From an uncultured Clostridia bacterium (lineage in GTDB: Bacteria > Bacillota > Clostridia > Oscillospirales > Ruminococcaceae), in NCBI GenBank assembly GCA_947627945.1, contig CANQYC010000003.1, positions 1-41,699 on the forward strand: DNA of 41,699 bases, in the 5' to 3' direction. Positions 16,517 to 25,024 of this stretch are shown here, in pieces. The notes beneath the pieces were generated by a model, which worked only from the letters and a program-made list of their open reading frames with translations, was not told the DNA's origin and did no database searches. The position numbers were made by a program, and so were the translations under genes. Positions within the stretch are counted from its first letter, which is position 1; each line of letters opens with the position of its first letter.

Positions 16517-18709
16517 TCAATTCGTGGAGCGTTCCACAGACAGCACGCCTTTGACACGGCGCAGACGGTCAAATGTGGAGGTGAGCTGTGACTTGCTGAC
16601 GATGCGGATGCTGGCTTCAAAGATGGCATTGCCATTTTTCAGGTTGCGGGAGGAGGAGTGGATGATCGGGATGCGTGCTTCGGTCAGCACGGCGGTGATG
16701 TCGAACACCAGACCCACCCGGTCGGTGGCAACGACCTCGATGCTCGTCTGCATAGCGGCATCGGGACTGTCTGTCCACTGGACATCTACCCAGCGGTCAC
16801 GTTCCTCGGGGATGTTCCTGCCGAGCATGGCACGGTAGTTGACACAGGAGGTGGTGTGTACGGAAATGCCGTGTCCACGGGTGATATATCCGACGATGTC
16901 GTCCCCCGGCAGCGGATTGCAGCACTGGGCAAATTTCACGGCACAGTCGCTGATATCATCGAGGATGATATGGCTGCGGTGGGATTTCACGGGGGTGATC
17001 ACCGGCTGTTCTTCGGGTTCTTCCTCCTGTTCATAATTCTTGCGGTACAGGTCTTTCCAGCGTGGTGTGAGCTTTTGCAGACTGACACCGCCGTAGCCGA
17101 TGGAGGCATAAAAATCATCAAGTGTGGCGCAGTTGTGACGCTTCATGTCCTCGCTGAGGAATTTTCCGATCTCCTCCTCCGGGATGCGGATATGGCTGTG
17201 ACGGAACACCTTTTCGAGCATGGCACGCCCGGTGACGATGTTTTCCTCACGCCGTTCCCGCTTGAACCAAGAGCGGATCTTGGAACGTGCCTCATTGGTC
17301 TTGGCGATCTCGAGCCATGCACGGTTGGGTCCCTTTTCGGGATCCTTGCTGAGCATGATCTCACAGATCTGCCCGGTCTGGAGGGTATAGTCGAGCGGCA
17401 CGATCCTGCCGTCCACCTTGGCACCCATCATCTTATGCCCGATCTGCGTGTGGATGCGATAGGCAAAGTCAATGACCGTGGAGCCGACCGGCAAAGAGAT
17501 GGTGTCCCCTTTCGGGGTCATGCAGACGATGTCCTCCGGGGAAAGATCGTTCTTGATCATGCGGACGATCTCCTCCACATCATCAGAGGTCTGCTGCGCT
17601 TCGAGCATCTGGCGGATCCATGCAAGACGCTGCTCCATCTTGTCCTTGCCCTGAATGCCCTCTTTATACTTCCAGTGTGCGGCAATGCCGTATTCGGCAG
17701 TGGCATGCATATCCCATGTGCGGATCTGCACCTCGAACGGGATGCCCTCCCTGCCGAGGACGGTGGTATGCAGAGACTGGTACATATTCGCCTTGGGGGT
17801 GGCGATATAGTCCTTGAAACGGTTCGGGAGCGGGCGGTACATGTCATGGATGATGCCGAGTACATTGTAACATTCCGGGATGTCGGAGACGATGACACGG
17901 ACAGCGTATTTGTCATAGACCTGCTCGATGTCCTTGTGACCGATAAACACTTTTTTATACATGCCGTAGATGCTCTTGACCCTGCCCTCGATAGCGGGTT
18001 CCTTTGAAAATTTCAGGGTCTTGAGACGTTCGGAAATGCTCTCGATGATGGAGGCGATGAACTGCTCCCGTGCCTCTTTCTTGATCTCCATCTGATGCTC
18101 GATCTCGGAATAGGCGTAGGGATCGAGGTAGTGGAAGGCAAGGTCTTCCAGTTCCTCCTGAACTGCCTTGATGCCCAGCCGGTGGGCGATGGGGGCATAG
18201 ACATTCATGGTCTCGAGTGCCGTCCTGCGCTGCTTGTATTCGGGACGGAAGGCAAGGGTGCGCATGTTGTGCAGACGGTCGCAGAGCTTGATGATGATCA
18301 CACGGATGTCCTGCGACATGGCAAGCATGATCTTGCGGACATTCTCTGCCTGCTGCTGTTCCTTGTTGAAGATGGGGATCTTGGTCAGCTTGGTCACGCC
18401 GTCCACGAGTGCGGCAACGTCCCTGCCGAAACGTTTCTGGAGCTGCTCGGAGGTGGCTTCGGTATCCTCGACCACATCATGCAGCAGTGCGGCACAGATG
18501 GTATCGGTATCCATGCCGAGGTCGAGCAGAATGTCTGCCACTGCGAGCGGATGGATGATATACGGCTGTCCGGAGGAACGGAACTGCCCCTCATGCGCTT
18601 TGGCGGCAAACTCGTAGGCGGAGACGATCTTGCTCTCGTCATACTGTTTGTCGTTGTCCAAGATCTTCTGCACGAGCATGTCGATGGTCACGGCGGTATC
18701 CTGTGTCAT
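16517..18709 (-). CDS. Bifunctional (p)ppGpp synthetase/hydrolase (Rel/SpoT family)
   Basis: 730 residues with the full long-RSH layout. The hydrolase HD domain is intact (H53, H77-D78, E81-D82, and DRLHNMRTL). The synthetase domain has RFKDYIATPK and EVQIRTWDMHATAEYG, so both activities are predicted. A TGS domain (DTISLPVGSTVIDFAYRIH, about residues 395-455), a zinc-finger/helical region and a C-terminal ACT domain (residues about 655-730) follow. It makes and degrades the starvation alarmone. Start ATG at 18709 overlaps the recJ stop codon (ATGA) with GGAGGAGG upstream. Confidence 0.95.
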   Translation of the reverse strand: MTQDTAVTIDMLVQKILDNDKQYDESKIVSAYEFAAKAHEGQFRSSGQPYIIHPLAVADILLDLGMDTDTICAALLHDVVEDTEATSEQLQKRFGRDVAALVDGVTKLTKIPIFNKEQQQAENVRKIMLAMSQDIRVIIIKLCDRLHNMRTLAFRPEYKQRRTALETMNVYAPIAHRLGIKAVQEELEDLAFHYLDPYAYSEIEHQMEIKKEAREQFIASIIESISERLKTLKFSKEPAIEGRVKSIYGMYKKVFIGHKDIEQVYDKYAVRVIVSDIPECYNVLGIIHDMYRPLPNRFKDYIATPKANMYQSLHTTVLGREGIPFEVQIRTWDMHATAEYGIAAHWKYKEGIQGKDKMEQRLAWIRQMLEAQQTSDDVEEIVRMIKNDLSPEDIVCMTPKGDTISLPVGSTVIDFAYRIHTQIGHKMMGAKVDGRIVPLDYTLQTGQICEIMLSKDPEKGPNRAWLEIAKTNEARSKIRSWFKRERREENIVTGRAMLEKVFRHSHIRIPEEEIGKFLSEDMKRHNCATLDDFYASIGYGGVSLQKLTPRWKDLYRKNYEQEEEPEEQPVITPVKSHRSHIILDDISDCAVKFAQCCNPLPGDDIVGYITRGHGISVHTTSCVNYRAMLGRNIPEERDRWVDVQWTDSPDAAMQTSIEVVATDRVGLVFDITAVLTEARIPIIHSSSRNLKNGNAIFEASIRIVSKSQLTSTFDRLRRVKGVLSVERSTN

Positions 18710-20748
18710 AGCGTTTCCTCCTCCTTTGCGGCAAGCCGCCGCAGTGTCTGTAAAATGGCAGAACCCTCCAGATCTGCATGGGGCGCACCGCTGATGCGTC
18801 TGACGGATGTCTCTGTATCCTCGATGGCAAGCAGACCGAGCTGTGCGAGAATGTCCAGACACAGGCGCATTTTACAGTAGTTGACATCCTGCCGGTACAT
18901 CTGTGCGGCAAGCTGGCTGATGCGGATGCCATGCTTCGGCACGGACTTGTAGACGAGGATGCAGTCTTTTCTGTCGGGACAGACGGCACGGTACAATGCC
19001 GGCGTGAGCGGCTCTCCCCGCCGGTAGCGGTCATAGGTCTGTATGGCGGCGATCATGCGGCTCTGCTTCATGCCCGAAAGCCGGAGATCCTGCACATATA
19101 GGCTGATGCGGCGTTCATTCATATAGGTACTTACCTGCATTTTTACCATGAGATGGCACACATCACCGGGACGCAGTCCGGTGCTTTCCGGGCTGCGCCG
19201 GAAGAACAGTGCCTCACAGGACACACCATCCACTTCACAGAGCAGCTTGGTATGTACGCCGCCGGAAAGCGGGCGGATGTCACGGATCACGGCATTTTCT
19301 ACGGCAAAAAGCGGCTCCGGGTTGCCGGCACCGAACGGTGCGAGCTGGCTGAGGCTTTCAGCGGCGTCGAGCGTCAGAAATTCCCGCCGCAGCACACATG
19401 CCGCCCGCAGCTCCTGCACGGGCATTTCCGGATGCTGTGCTTCGGCGTAGGCAGCTACCCGCTCACGGAATGCCGGGACGTTCTCTGCCCGGATGGTAAA
19501 GCCGCCTGCTGCCGGATGCCCGCCGTATTTTTCCAGAAGATCGGCACATGCCGTCAGGCAGTCAAACACGGAGAAATTCCCGAAACTTCTGGCAGAACCG
19601 TGCCCGATGCCGTCATGCAGGCTGATCATGATGCAGGGTTTTCCATAGCGTTCCAGCATTCTGGCGGCGGTGATGCCGATGATGCCGGCATTCCAGCCCT
19701 CGCCCGCAAACACGAGGACACGCTCATGCAGCAGATCGGTCTCGGCTTCGATCGCCTCCCGCACCTGAAACAGGATGCTCTCCTCCTCGGTCTTGCGCTG
19801 GGCATTGATCTTTCCGAGCTGTTCGGCAAGCGTTTTCGCTTTGGTCGGGGATTCCTCGAGCAGGAGTTCCACTGCCAGACGGGGGGATGCGAGTCTGCCG
19901 GCGGCATTGATGCGTGGGGCGATGCCGAAGGCGATATTCTCGGCGGTCAGCGTCTTGACGCCCAGACCGCAAAGCTCCCGCAGGGCAAACAGTCCGGGGC
20001 GTTCGGTATTCTGGAGATATTCCAGTCCCATCTGCACGAGACAGCGGTTCTCCCCTGTCAGGGGGACGATGTCGGCGACTGTGGCGATGGCGGCAAGGTC
20101 GCCGAACTGCTCCATTGCCATTTCCACATCGCCGTCATTCAGGGCTGCCACGAGCAGCAGAGCGACTGCGGCACCGCAGTACAGGCGGAACGGTGAGGCA
20201 TTGTCCTCCCTGTGGGCATCCACAACGGCAACGGCATCCGGCAGGTCTTTGCCCGGCTGATGGTGGTCGGTCACGACCAGCTCCATCCCCAGCTCACGGA
20301 TGTAGGCGGCTTCCGGAATGGCTGAAATGCCATTATCCACCGTGATGATCAGCTCCACGCCGTCCTCGTGCATCTCCTCGACTGCTTTCCGGTTGAGTCC
20401 GTAGCCCTCGCTGCGTTCCGGGATGCGCCATGTCACATCGGCACCTGTTTCAAACAGATAGGTATACAGGATCACAGTCGCAATGACGCCGTCGCAGTCA
20501 TAGTCGCCGTAGATGCAGATGCGCCTGCCGCTGTCCACGGCGGCATTGACAGCATCGGCGGCTTCCCGCATATCACAGAGCAGAAAGGGGTCACTGAGCG
20601 ACTCACATCCGAGCAGCTGCGCTGCCTGCTCCACTGTGATACACCCCTCAGAAGCAAGCACCGTGCAGCAAAGTGCGGAAAGGTCACTGCGGCTCTGCAA
20701 GGTCTGCACTGCATCAGGATCCGGCGATCCGATGATCCACTTTTTCAT
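18706..20748 (-). CDS. recJ: Single-stranded-DNA-specific 5'-3' exonuclease RecJ
   Basis: 680 residues. The DHH phosphoesterase motifs are present: YGDYDCDGVIA near residue 82, VTVDNGIS, and VTDHHQPGKDLPDAVAVVDAH near 155-175. A DHHA1 domain follows (GWNAGIIGITAARML), with an OB-fold region. The last 120 residues form an extra C-terminal part resembling a winged helix (GIRISQLAAQMYRQ), as in longer Firmicute RecJ proteins. It degrades single-stranded DNA in recombination and mismatch repair. GGGAGG lies 5 bases before the ATG. It opens the recJ-rel-DUF5662 unit and has an unusual leader (see the structured leader entry). Confidence 0.94.
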   Translation of the reverse strand: MKKWIIGSPDPDAVQTLQSRSDLSALCCTVLASEGCITVEQAAQLLGCESLSDPFLLCDMREAADAVNAAVDSGRRICIYGDYDCDGVIATVILYTYLFETGADVTWRIPERSEGYGLNRKAVEEMHEDGVELIITVDNGISAIPEAAYIRELGMELVVTDHHQPGKDLPDAVAVVDAHREDNASPFRLYCGAAVALLLVAALNDGDVEMAMEQFGDLAAIATVADIVPLTGENRCLVQMGLEYLQNTERPGLFALRELCGLGVKTLTAENIAFGIAPRINAAGRLASPRLAVELLLEESPTKAKTLAEQLGKINAQRKTEEESILFQVREAIEAETDLLHERVLVFAGEGWNAGIIGITAARMLERYGKPCIMISLHDGIGHGSARSFGNFSVFDCLTACADLLEKYGGHPAAGGFTIRAENVPAFRERVAAYAEAQHPEMPVQELRAACVLRREFLTLDAAESLSQLAPFGAGNPEPLFAVENAVIRDIRPLSGGVHTKLLCEVDGVSCEALFFRRSPESTGLRPGDVCHLMVKMQVSTYMNERRISLYVQDLRLSGMKQSRMIAAIQTYDRYRRGEPLTPALYRAVCPDRKDCILVYKSVPKHGIRISQLAAQMYRQDVNYCKMRLCLDILAQLGLLAIEDTETSVRRISGAPHADLEGSAILQTLRRLAAKEEETL

Positions 20749-20760
20749 AAAAAGCCTCCC

Positions 20761-20817
20761 TCCCCCTTGACGGGGAAATGATAGACAGTAGTTGCACTGT
20801 ATGGAATAGATCTCCCC
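20761..20817 (-). other. Structured leader of recJ with two competing pairings
   Basis: In the predicted 95-base leader, GGGGA (20817-20813) can pair with TCCCC (20776-20772), enclosing a nested hairpin ACAGT/ACTGT (20800-20785). The same CCCC (20775-20772) can instead pair with GGGG (20765-20762), only 4 bases from the ribosome binding region. The two pairings exclude each other. This is a possible translational control element; no known riboswitch class was recognised. Confidence 0.35.
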
Positions 20818-20846
20818 GGAAGCGACCGAAGTAGCATCTTCTTTAT

Positions 20847-20875
20847 ATTATATCATTTTTTGGTGAAAATTGCAA
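20847..20875 (-). promoter_or_regulatory. recJ promoter
   Basis: TTGCAA (20875-20870) and TATAAT (20852-20847) on the minus strand are 17 bases apart, with TG one base before the -10 box. The predicted start near 20840 leaves a leader of about 92 bases. Confidence 0.82.
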
Positions 20876-20986
20876 TACCGGCGGGAAATTTTTTCCCATT
20901 TACATGGATATTCGGATCCCAGACTGTATATTTGGCAGAAAAATTTACTTTTTGGACAGTGCGGATAATTTTTTTCAAAAAAGTAC

Positions 20987-21015
20987 TTGACAAACCTGTG
21001 AGAATGTGCTATACT
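20987..21015 (+). promoter_or_regulatory. Promoter of the serine tRNA pair
   Basis: TTGACA (20987-20992) and TATACT (21010-21015), 17 bases apart, with TG one base before the -10 box. The first tRNA starts 20 bases downstream. The A/T-rich 110 bases between this promoter and recJ show no gene. Confidence 0.9.
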
Positions 21016-21035
21016 ATAAAAGTCGGTTCATGACT

Positions 21036-21121
21036 GGAGAGATGTCCGAGCGGTTTAAGGAGCCAGTCTTGAAAACTGGTGATACGGCAACGTACCGTGG
21101 GTTCGAATCCCACTCTCTCCG
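21036..21121 (+). tRNA. tRNA-Ser (anticodon TGA)
   Basis: 86 bases. The acceptor arm pairs GGAGAGA with TCTCTCC, discriminator G. The anticodon stem CCAGT/ACTGG encloses CTTGAAA, giving TGA (reads TCA and relatives). A long variable arm (GATACGGCAACGTACC) marks a class II serine tRNA. The T loop contains GTTCGAATCC. Confidence 0.97.
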
Positions 21122-21131
21122 CTATCTAAAG

Positions 21132-21218
21132 GCAGAAGTACCCAAGTGGTGAAGGGGCTCCCCTGCTAAGGGAGTAGGTCGGGAAACCGGCGCGAGGGTT
21201 CAAATCCCTCCTTCTGCG
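21132..21218 (+). tRNA. tRNA-Ser (anticodon GCT)
   Basis: 87 bases. The acceptor arm pairs GCAGAAG with CTTCTGC, discriminator G. The anticodon stem CTCCC/GGGAG encloses CTGCTAA, giving GCT (reads AGC/AGT). A long variable arm is present and the T loop contains GTTCAAATCC. It lies 10 bases after the first serine tRNA in the same transcript. Confidence 0.97.
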
Positions 21219-21226
21219 CTGCAGCT

Positions 21227-21264
21227 GCACCTTGATCTTGTGTAAGGTCAAGGTGCATTTTTTT
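21227..21264 (+). terminator. Terminator of the serine tRNA transcript
   Basis: GCACCTTGA (21227-21235) pairs with TCAAGGTGC (21248-21256) around a 12-base loop, followed by ATTTTTTT. It lies 9 bases after the second tRNA and 37 bases past the end of the convergent transporter gene. Confidence 0.93.
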
Positions 21265-21300
21265 GTGCTTTTGGGGATAGCGGCTTATTATCCTGCCGGA

Positions 21301-22425
21301 TCAGATGTCAATGTCCAGTGTGATGTGGAATGCATAGTCGGGGTAGGCTTTCTGGACATCGTCAGAAATATGCCGGAAGAGGGCATATCTGTCCGACAGA
21401 CCGTAGTCGATGATCACATCGAAACTGGCGGTCTTCTGTTCCGGCTCCGCATAAAAGCCATGCAGCTGCAGGACGCCCTCATGCCCGAGGACGATCTTCC
21501 GGATCTCCTCCCGCATGGAACAGACAGTACTGTCCCGCAGATCGACGGCGTAGATGCCGATGCAGGTCATCAGGACGCCGTGCCGCTTGAGGACATCGCC
21601 GGCGATCCTGCGCTGCATGCGGTCGATCTCCTTGGCGGTCATCGTATCCGGCACCTCCACATGGACGGAGCCGATGCAGAGATTCGGTCCGTAGCTGTGC
21701 AGCATCAGATCATAGGCACCCTGCACGCAGCTGTCTGCGCAGATGGTCTCACGGATGGCTGCAAGATAGGCACTGTCGAACCGCTTGCCGAGGAGATCAT
21801 CGAATGCCTCCATCAGCAAGGATACGCCCGTCCGGATGATGACGCCTGCAATGAGCAGTCCGACCACCGGCTCCAGCCGGATGTGCGTCAGCAGGAAAAG
21901 CACGGCGCAGAGCAGGACGGAGAGCGATACGACCGCATCGAAGAAGGCATCCGCACCGGAGGCGGTGAGCGCACCGGAATGCACCTTTTTGCCGACCATG
22001 GAAACATACTTTCCGAGCAGGAGTTTTACGATCACTGCCATGATCAGAATGCCGATGGAGAGCGGGGAGTAGTCCGGAGTCTCCGGATGCAGCAGCTTCT
22101 TGATGGATTCCACACCGGAGGCGATGCCGGCGTACAGCACGATGGCAGCGACGATCATTGCGCTGAGATATTCGATACGCCCGTGGCCGAGCGGGTGTTT
22201 TTTGTCGGGCATTTTCCCGGCAAGGCGTGTGCCGATGATGGTGACAACGGAGGAAAGCACATCGGTCAGGTTGTTGATGGCATCGAGCAGGATGGCGATA
22301 GAATGGGCAAATATACCAGTCACTGCCTTTGCTGCAGCAAGCAGCAGATTGGCAATGACGCCGATGGCACTGGTACGGATAATGATCCTGTCACGTTCTT
22401 TCTGTGTCATGTCCGGATGTTCCAT
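21301..22425 (-). CDS. Cation diffusion facilitator family metal exporter
   Basis: 374 residues with six predicted membrane helices in the first 210 and a C-terminal cytoplasmic domain (about 215-374, IGSVHVEVP). Family signatures include HSIAILLDAINNLTD in helix 2 and KKHPLGHGRIEYL after helix 3. In helix 5 the metal site reads D-x3-D (GADAFFDA) rather than the H-x3-D usual in zinc exporters, hinting at manganese or iron; this is inference. It exports divalent cations from the cytoplasm. The C-terminal domain is longer than average, with a tail after the normal alpha/beta module. AAGGAGA precedes the ATG at 22425. Confidence 0.92.
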   Translation of the reverse strand: MEHPDMTQKERDRIIIRTSAIGVIANLLLAAAKAVTGIFAHSIAILLDAINNLTDVLSSVVTIIGTRLAGKMPDKKHPLGHGRIEYLSAMIVAAIVLYAGIASGVESIKKLLHPETPDYSPLSIGILIMAVIVKLLLGKYVSMVGKKVHSGALTASGADAFFDAVVSLSVLLCAVLFLLTHIRLEPVVGLLIAGVIIRTGVSLLMEAFDDLLGKRFDSAYLAAIRETICADSCVQGAYDLMLHSYGPNLCIGSVHVEVPDTMTAKEIDRMQRRIAGDVLKRHGVLMTCIGIYAVDLRDSTVCSMREEIRKIVLGHEGVLQLHGFYAEPEQKTASFDVIIDYGLSDRYALFRHISDDVQKAYPDYAFHITLDIDI

Positions 22426-22446
22426 ACAGGTCTCCTTCTGATAGCC

Positions 22447-22480
22447 GCAGGGTGCTTTCCTCTGACAGAAAGCACCCTGC
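22447..22480 (-). terminator. Perfect 13-bp hairpin between the VWA gene and the metal exporter gene
   Basis: GCAGGGTGCTTTC and GAAAGCACCCTGC pair perfectly around an 8-base loop. No U-tract follows in either direction, and the exporter's ribosome binding site is 10 bases further on. It could be a partial terminator, a processing site or a regulatory hairpin for the exporter. Confidence 0.45.
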
Positions 22481-22512
22481 AAAGGTGGATTTTACGCCGA
22501 TCCTCTGAAATG

Positions 22513-24219
22513 TTACATCTGTGCGTTGAACAATGCGCCGAGCTTATAGGTCACATCCTCGGAATCGGCATCAATGGTCGCTGCCTCGTTGATGTCAGAA
22601 AGCTGTCCCAGTTCTTCGAGATCGGCATTGTAGCCGATGGTGTAGACGGGGATCTTGAGGGCGGAGACCACATCGGAGATCTTCTCCAGGCTGTTGCCCA
22701 CATTGGTCTCGCCGTCACTGAGGACGAACAGCATGAGCTTTGCATCCGGGATGGTCTGCTTTGCCTCCTGCAGCATCCGGATGCCCTGCAAAACGGCATC
22801 ATAGGTGCATGTCGAGCCGGAGGCGGACAGATCCTCCACGGCACCGGTGAAATAGGAACGCTGGTCGAGATCAAACTGTGCGATCGGGAGGTTGACAGTG
22901 ACATGGCTGCTGTAGGAGATCAGACCGATGTAGTTGTTGTTGCTGATGTACTGCGAAGCACTGATGAGGGAGGTCTTGAGGTTGTTCAGCGGCACGCCCT
23001 CCATACTGCCGGACACATCGGCGACAAACACTGCGACAACGGGCTTGCCGGAGTCCTTTTCCCGTTTCCAGAGCTGCTGGGCATTGAGCAAGGTGACGGC
23101 ATCAAATTCCGGTTCTGTGCTTTTATAGTCATCCATCTGGTTGAAGCCGTAGCGTTTTGCGGAATCCTGCTGCTCCTTGCCGAGGCAGTACTCTGTGAAG
23201 GCACGGAGGACTTCCTGCTTCTCCGGTCCGATGTTGCCGACCTCGTAGAGGGGGTTGTCATGGCGCACGCCGAACGGGAAGAACTGATACTGCTTCTGGA
23301 GCGTGGAATCGTTGACATAGGACTGATATTCCATGATACAGGCATTCAGGGAACCGCTGCTCATGGCGTTGCGCATCTGCATGGTGGTGTAGCAGACAAA
23401 GGGGACGTTCGCCTGAAATTTCTGGAAGGCACTGACAGCCGTGCTGCCCAAGGGGTCGTTATTGTCAAAGCTGTACAGTGAGGATACGAGAAAATTCAGT
23501 CCTGTGGAGCTGGTGTAGGGGTAGGTATATCCCATGGAGACTTTTCCGTCCATGGTGCCCTGTGTGATGGTCTCGATGCTGACAGAGCCGTAGTCCGCCG
23601 TGATCGTCTTGACCATATTATCCGCCAGCAAAATGCCTGCTACATTGCCGACAAGGCGGTCTGTGCCGTTTTCCAGACTAAGTTCGGCACCGTTTGCCTC
23701 CGCCATTGCACCCCACATCGTATTGGACGGTGTGAAGGCATCCGGAAGATATTTCCCGGATACGATGTAGTCCGATGCCATGCCGGAGGAAATGTTCCGG
23801 ATGGAGACGGACATCGTCCTGCCGTCCGAGGTGCGCATCTTCTGGGAATTGAAAGACTCGGCGGCTTCATTGATCCAGCCGTCTGTGCCGGTGCCGGATT
23901 TTTCCGGGGAGGCGAAGATCTCGATGTCGATATCCCCTTCCCCGCTGACGCTCAGCGGATACTGCTCAATATCCGGCAGGGAGGCTGCCAGATCCGTATC
24001 GACAAAATTGACGGGTGCCTTTCTTGGCTCCACGCTGGTCACTTGGATACCACGCAGCATTCTGTCCAGTTTGCGGTTCGCCTCTTCCTCAGAGATCTCA
24101 TAGGACGTCTTGCCGAGGTTGCCGGTGATGAGGACGCCGCCGATAATGGCTGCCATTACCAGTACGCCGATGCCGATAAGCAGACCAATGATCTTGGTAT
24201 TCTGATTGGGATTTGCCAT
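22513..24219 (-). CDS. Membrane-anchored substrate-binding and von Willebrand A domain protein
   Basis: 568 residues. One membrane helix near the N-terminus (about 9-33) leaves the rest outside the cell. Residues about 96-365 resemble a bacterial solute-binding protein (GDIDIEIFASPEKS, NTMWGAMAEANG, MGYTYPYTSSTGLNFLV). Residues about 394-560 are a VWA domain with a complete metal-ion-dependent adhesion site: D401-x-S403-x-S405, T472 and D502. No ABC transporter genes adjoin it, so binding is more likely used for sensing or complex assembly than for uptake. It starts 16 bases after the two-helix membrane protein gene and is probably co-transcribed with it. Partner and ligand are unknown. Confidence 0.85.
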   Translation of the reverse strand: MANPNQNTKIIGLLIGIGVLVMAAIIGGVLITGNLGKTSYEISEEEANRKLDRMLRGIQVTSVEPRKAPVNFVDTDLAASLPDIEQYPLSVSGEGDIDIEIFASPEKSGTGTDGWINEAAESFNSQKMRTSDGRTMSVSIRNISSGMASDYIVSGKYLPDAFTPSNTMWGAMAEANGAELSLENGTDRLVGNVAGILLADNMVKTITADYGSVSIETITQGTMDGKVSMGYTYPYTSSTGLNFLVSSLYSFDNNDPLGSTAVSAFQKFQANVPFVCYTTMQMRNAMSSGSLNACIMEYQSYVNDSTLQKQYQFFPFGVRHDNPLYEVGNIGPEKQEVLRAFTEYCLGKEQQDSAKRYGFNQMDDYKSTEPEFDAVTLLNAQQLWKREKDSGKPVVAVFVADVSGSMEGVPLNNLKTSLISASQYISNNNYIGLISYSSHVTVNLPIAQFDLDQRSYFTGAVEDLSASGSTCTYDAVLQGIRMLQEAKQTIPDAKLMLFVLSDGETNVGNSLEKISDVVSALKIPVYTIGYNADLEELGQLSDINEAATIDADSEDVTYKLGALFNAQM

Positions 24220-24235
24220 GACTCTCCATCCTTTC

Positions 24236-24940
24236 TTATAGCTCCTGCGACCCCTGCTGCATCATCATATCACTTTCCTCCGCAGGGGCGGCATGCTCAT
24301 CCCGCAGCTCCCGCAGGGCTTCTGTGATATTGTCCAGATGCAGGTTTTCAAGGTCTTTGGAATCACCGATCTGTGAGATCTCGATGATCAGGTTGTCATA
24401 TTGTGACAAGAGCTGTTTGTTCTGTCCCAGTACATGATGTACAAACTCGTTGTGCAGGGGGTATTTTGACTGATCTGTCGGGTCGAGGATGGTCATCCGG
24501 TTGAGCAGCTTGCGCATGTTGGACAGCAGACAATGCCGGACATCCTCACTGACAGAGAGGAATGGGTTCCCCTCCTCCTTTGCATTATCCCCCAAAAGTG
24601 CTTTCAGTGCGGTCTCCTTCTGGCAGAACAGGTCAAGCTGGTGGACAGCCTGCCGCAGCTCCGGATTAAAGGGATTCTGCTTTTCCTGCCATGCCTCAAG
24701 GGCATCACGGTAATCGTCCAGATCTTTGAGCTTGTCGGTGCTGACATGCCTTCGTTTGCCGGAGCCGGTCAGTATCCAGTAGTTGATGCCGACAAATGCT
24801 GCCACGCTGAGCAGTGCGGCAAGCAGTGCCGGGATCAGATGTGCGCCGAGATCCAGAAGTCCCCTTGAGAACAGGACGATCTCCACGATCACAAAAAGAA
24901 TATTGAACACAGCAAGCAGTACCTTTGTTTTACTTTTCAA
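24236..24940 (-). CDS. Two-helix membrane protein with helical cytoplasmic domain, unknown function
   Basis: 234 residues from a TTG start at 24940, chosen because GAGAGGTG lies 6 bases upstream and the membrane helices follow directly. Helices are at about 6-27 and 32-56; the remaining 175 residues are charged and mostly helical (for example QLLSQYDNLIIEISQIGDSKDLENL) and probably cytoplasmic. The plan resembles XpaC-type proteins, often found with TelA and VWA genes in Firmicutes, but I cannot confirm that family. Its own promoter and a short hairpin precede it. It is co-directional with the VWA protein gene, suggesting a joint membrane complex. Confidence 0.75.
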   Translation of the reverse strand: MKSKTKVLLAVFNILFVIVEIVLFSRGLLDLGAHLIPALLAALLSVAAFVGINYWILTGSGKRRHVSTDKLKDLDDYRDALEAWQEKQNPFNPELRQAVHQLDLFCQKETALKALLGDNAKEEGNPFLSVSEDVRHCLLSNMRKLLNRMTILDPTDQSKYPLHNEFVHHVLGQNKQLLSQYDNLIIEISQIGDSKDLENLHLDNITEALRELRDEHAAPAEESDMMMQQGSQEL

Positions 24941-24965
24941 GCAAAGCACCTCTCCCGTCAGTTCG

Positions 24966-24985
24966 TTCCGGAGACAGCTCCGGAA
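24966..24985 (-). other. Short perfect hairpin in the leader of the two-helix membrane protein gene
   Basis: TTCCGGAG and CTCCGGAA pair as an 8-bp stem around a 4-base loop, between the promoter and the ribosome binding site. There is no U-tract; it may stabilise the 5' end of the mRNA. Confidence 0.4.
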
Positions 24986-24995
24986 GCTCAACCTT

Positions 24996-25024
24996 ATTAT
25001 ATCACAACCCGCTGCAAATGTCAA
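24996..25024 (-). promoter_or_regulatory. Promoter of the two-helix membrane protein/VWA genes
   Basis: TTGACA (25024-25019) and TATAAT (25001-24996) on the minus strand, 17 bases apart, with TG one base before the -10 box. The -35 box directly abuts the stop codon of the upstream histidine kinase gene, so this pair has its own promoter despite the compact layout. Confidence 0.92.

Noticed and set aside
21232-23481. Long plus-strand open frame opposite the metal exporter and VWA genes
   Set aside because: It runs through a tRNA terminator and across two well-supported minus-strand genes; its length comes from codon bias of those genes.
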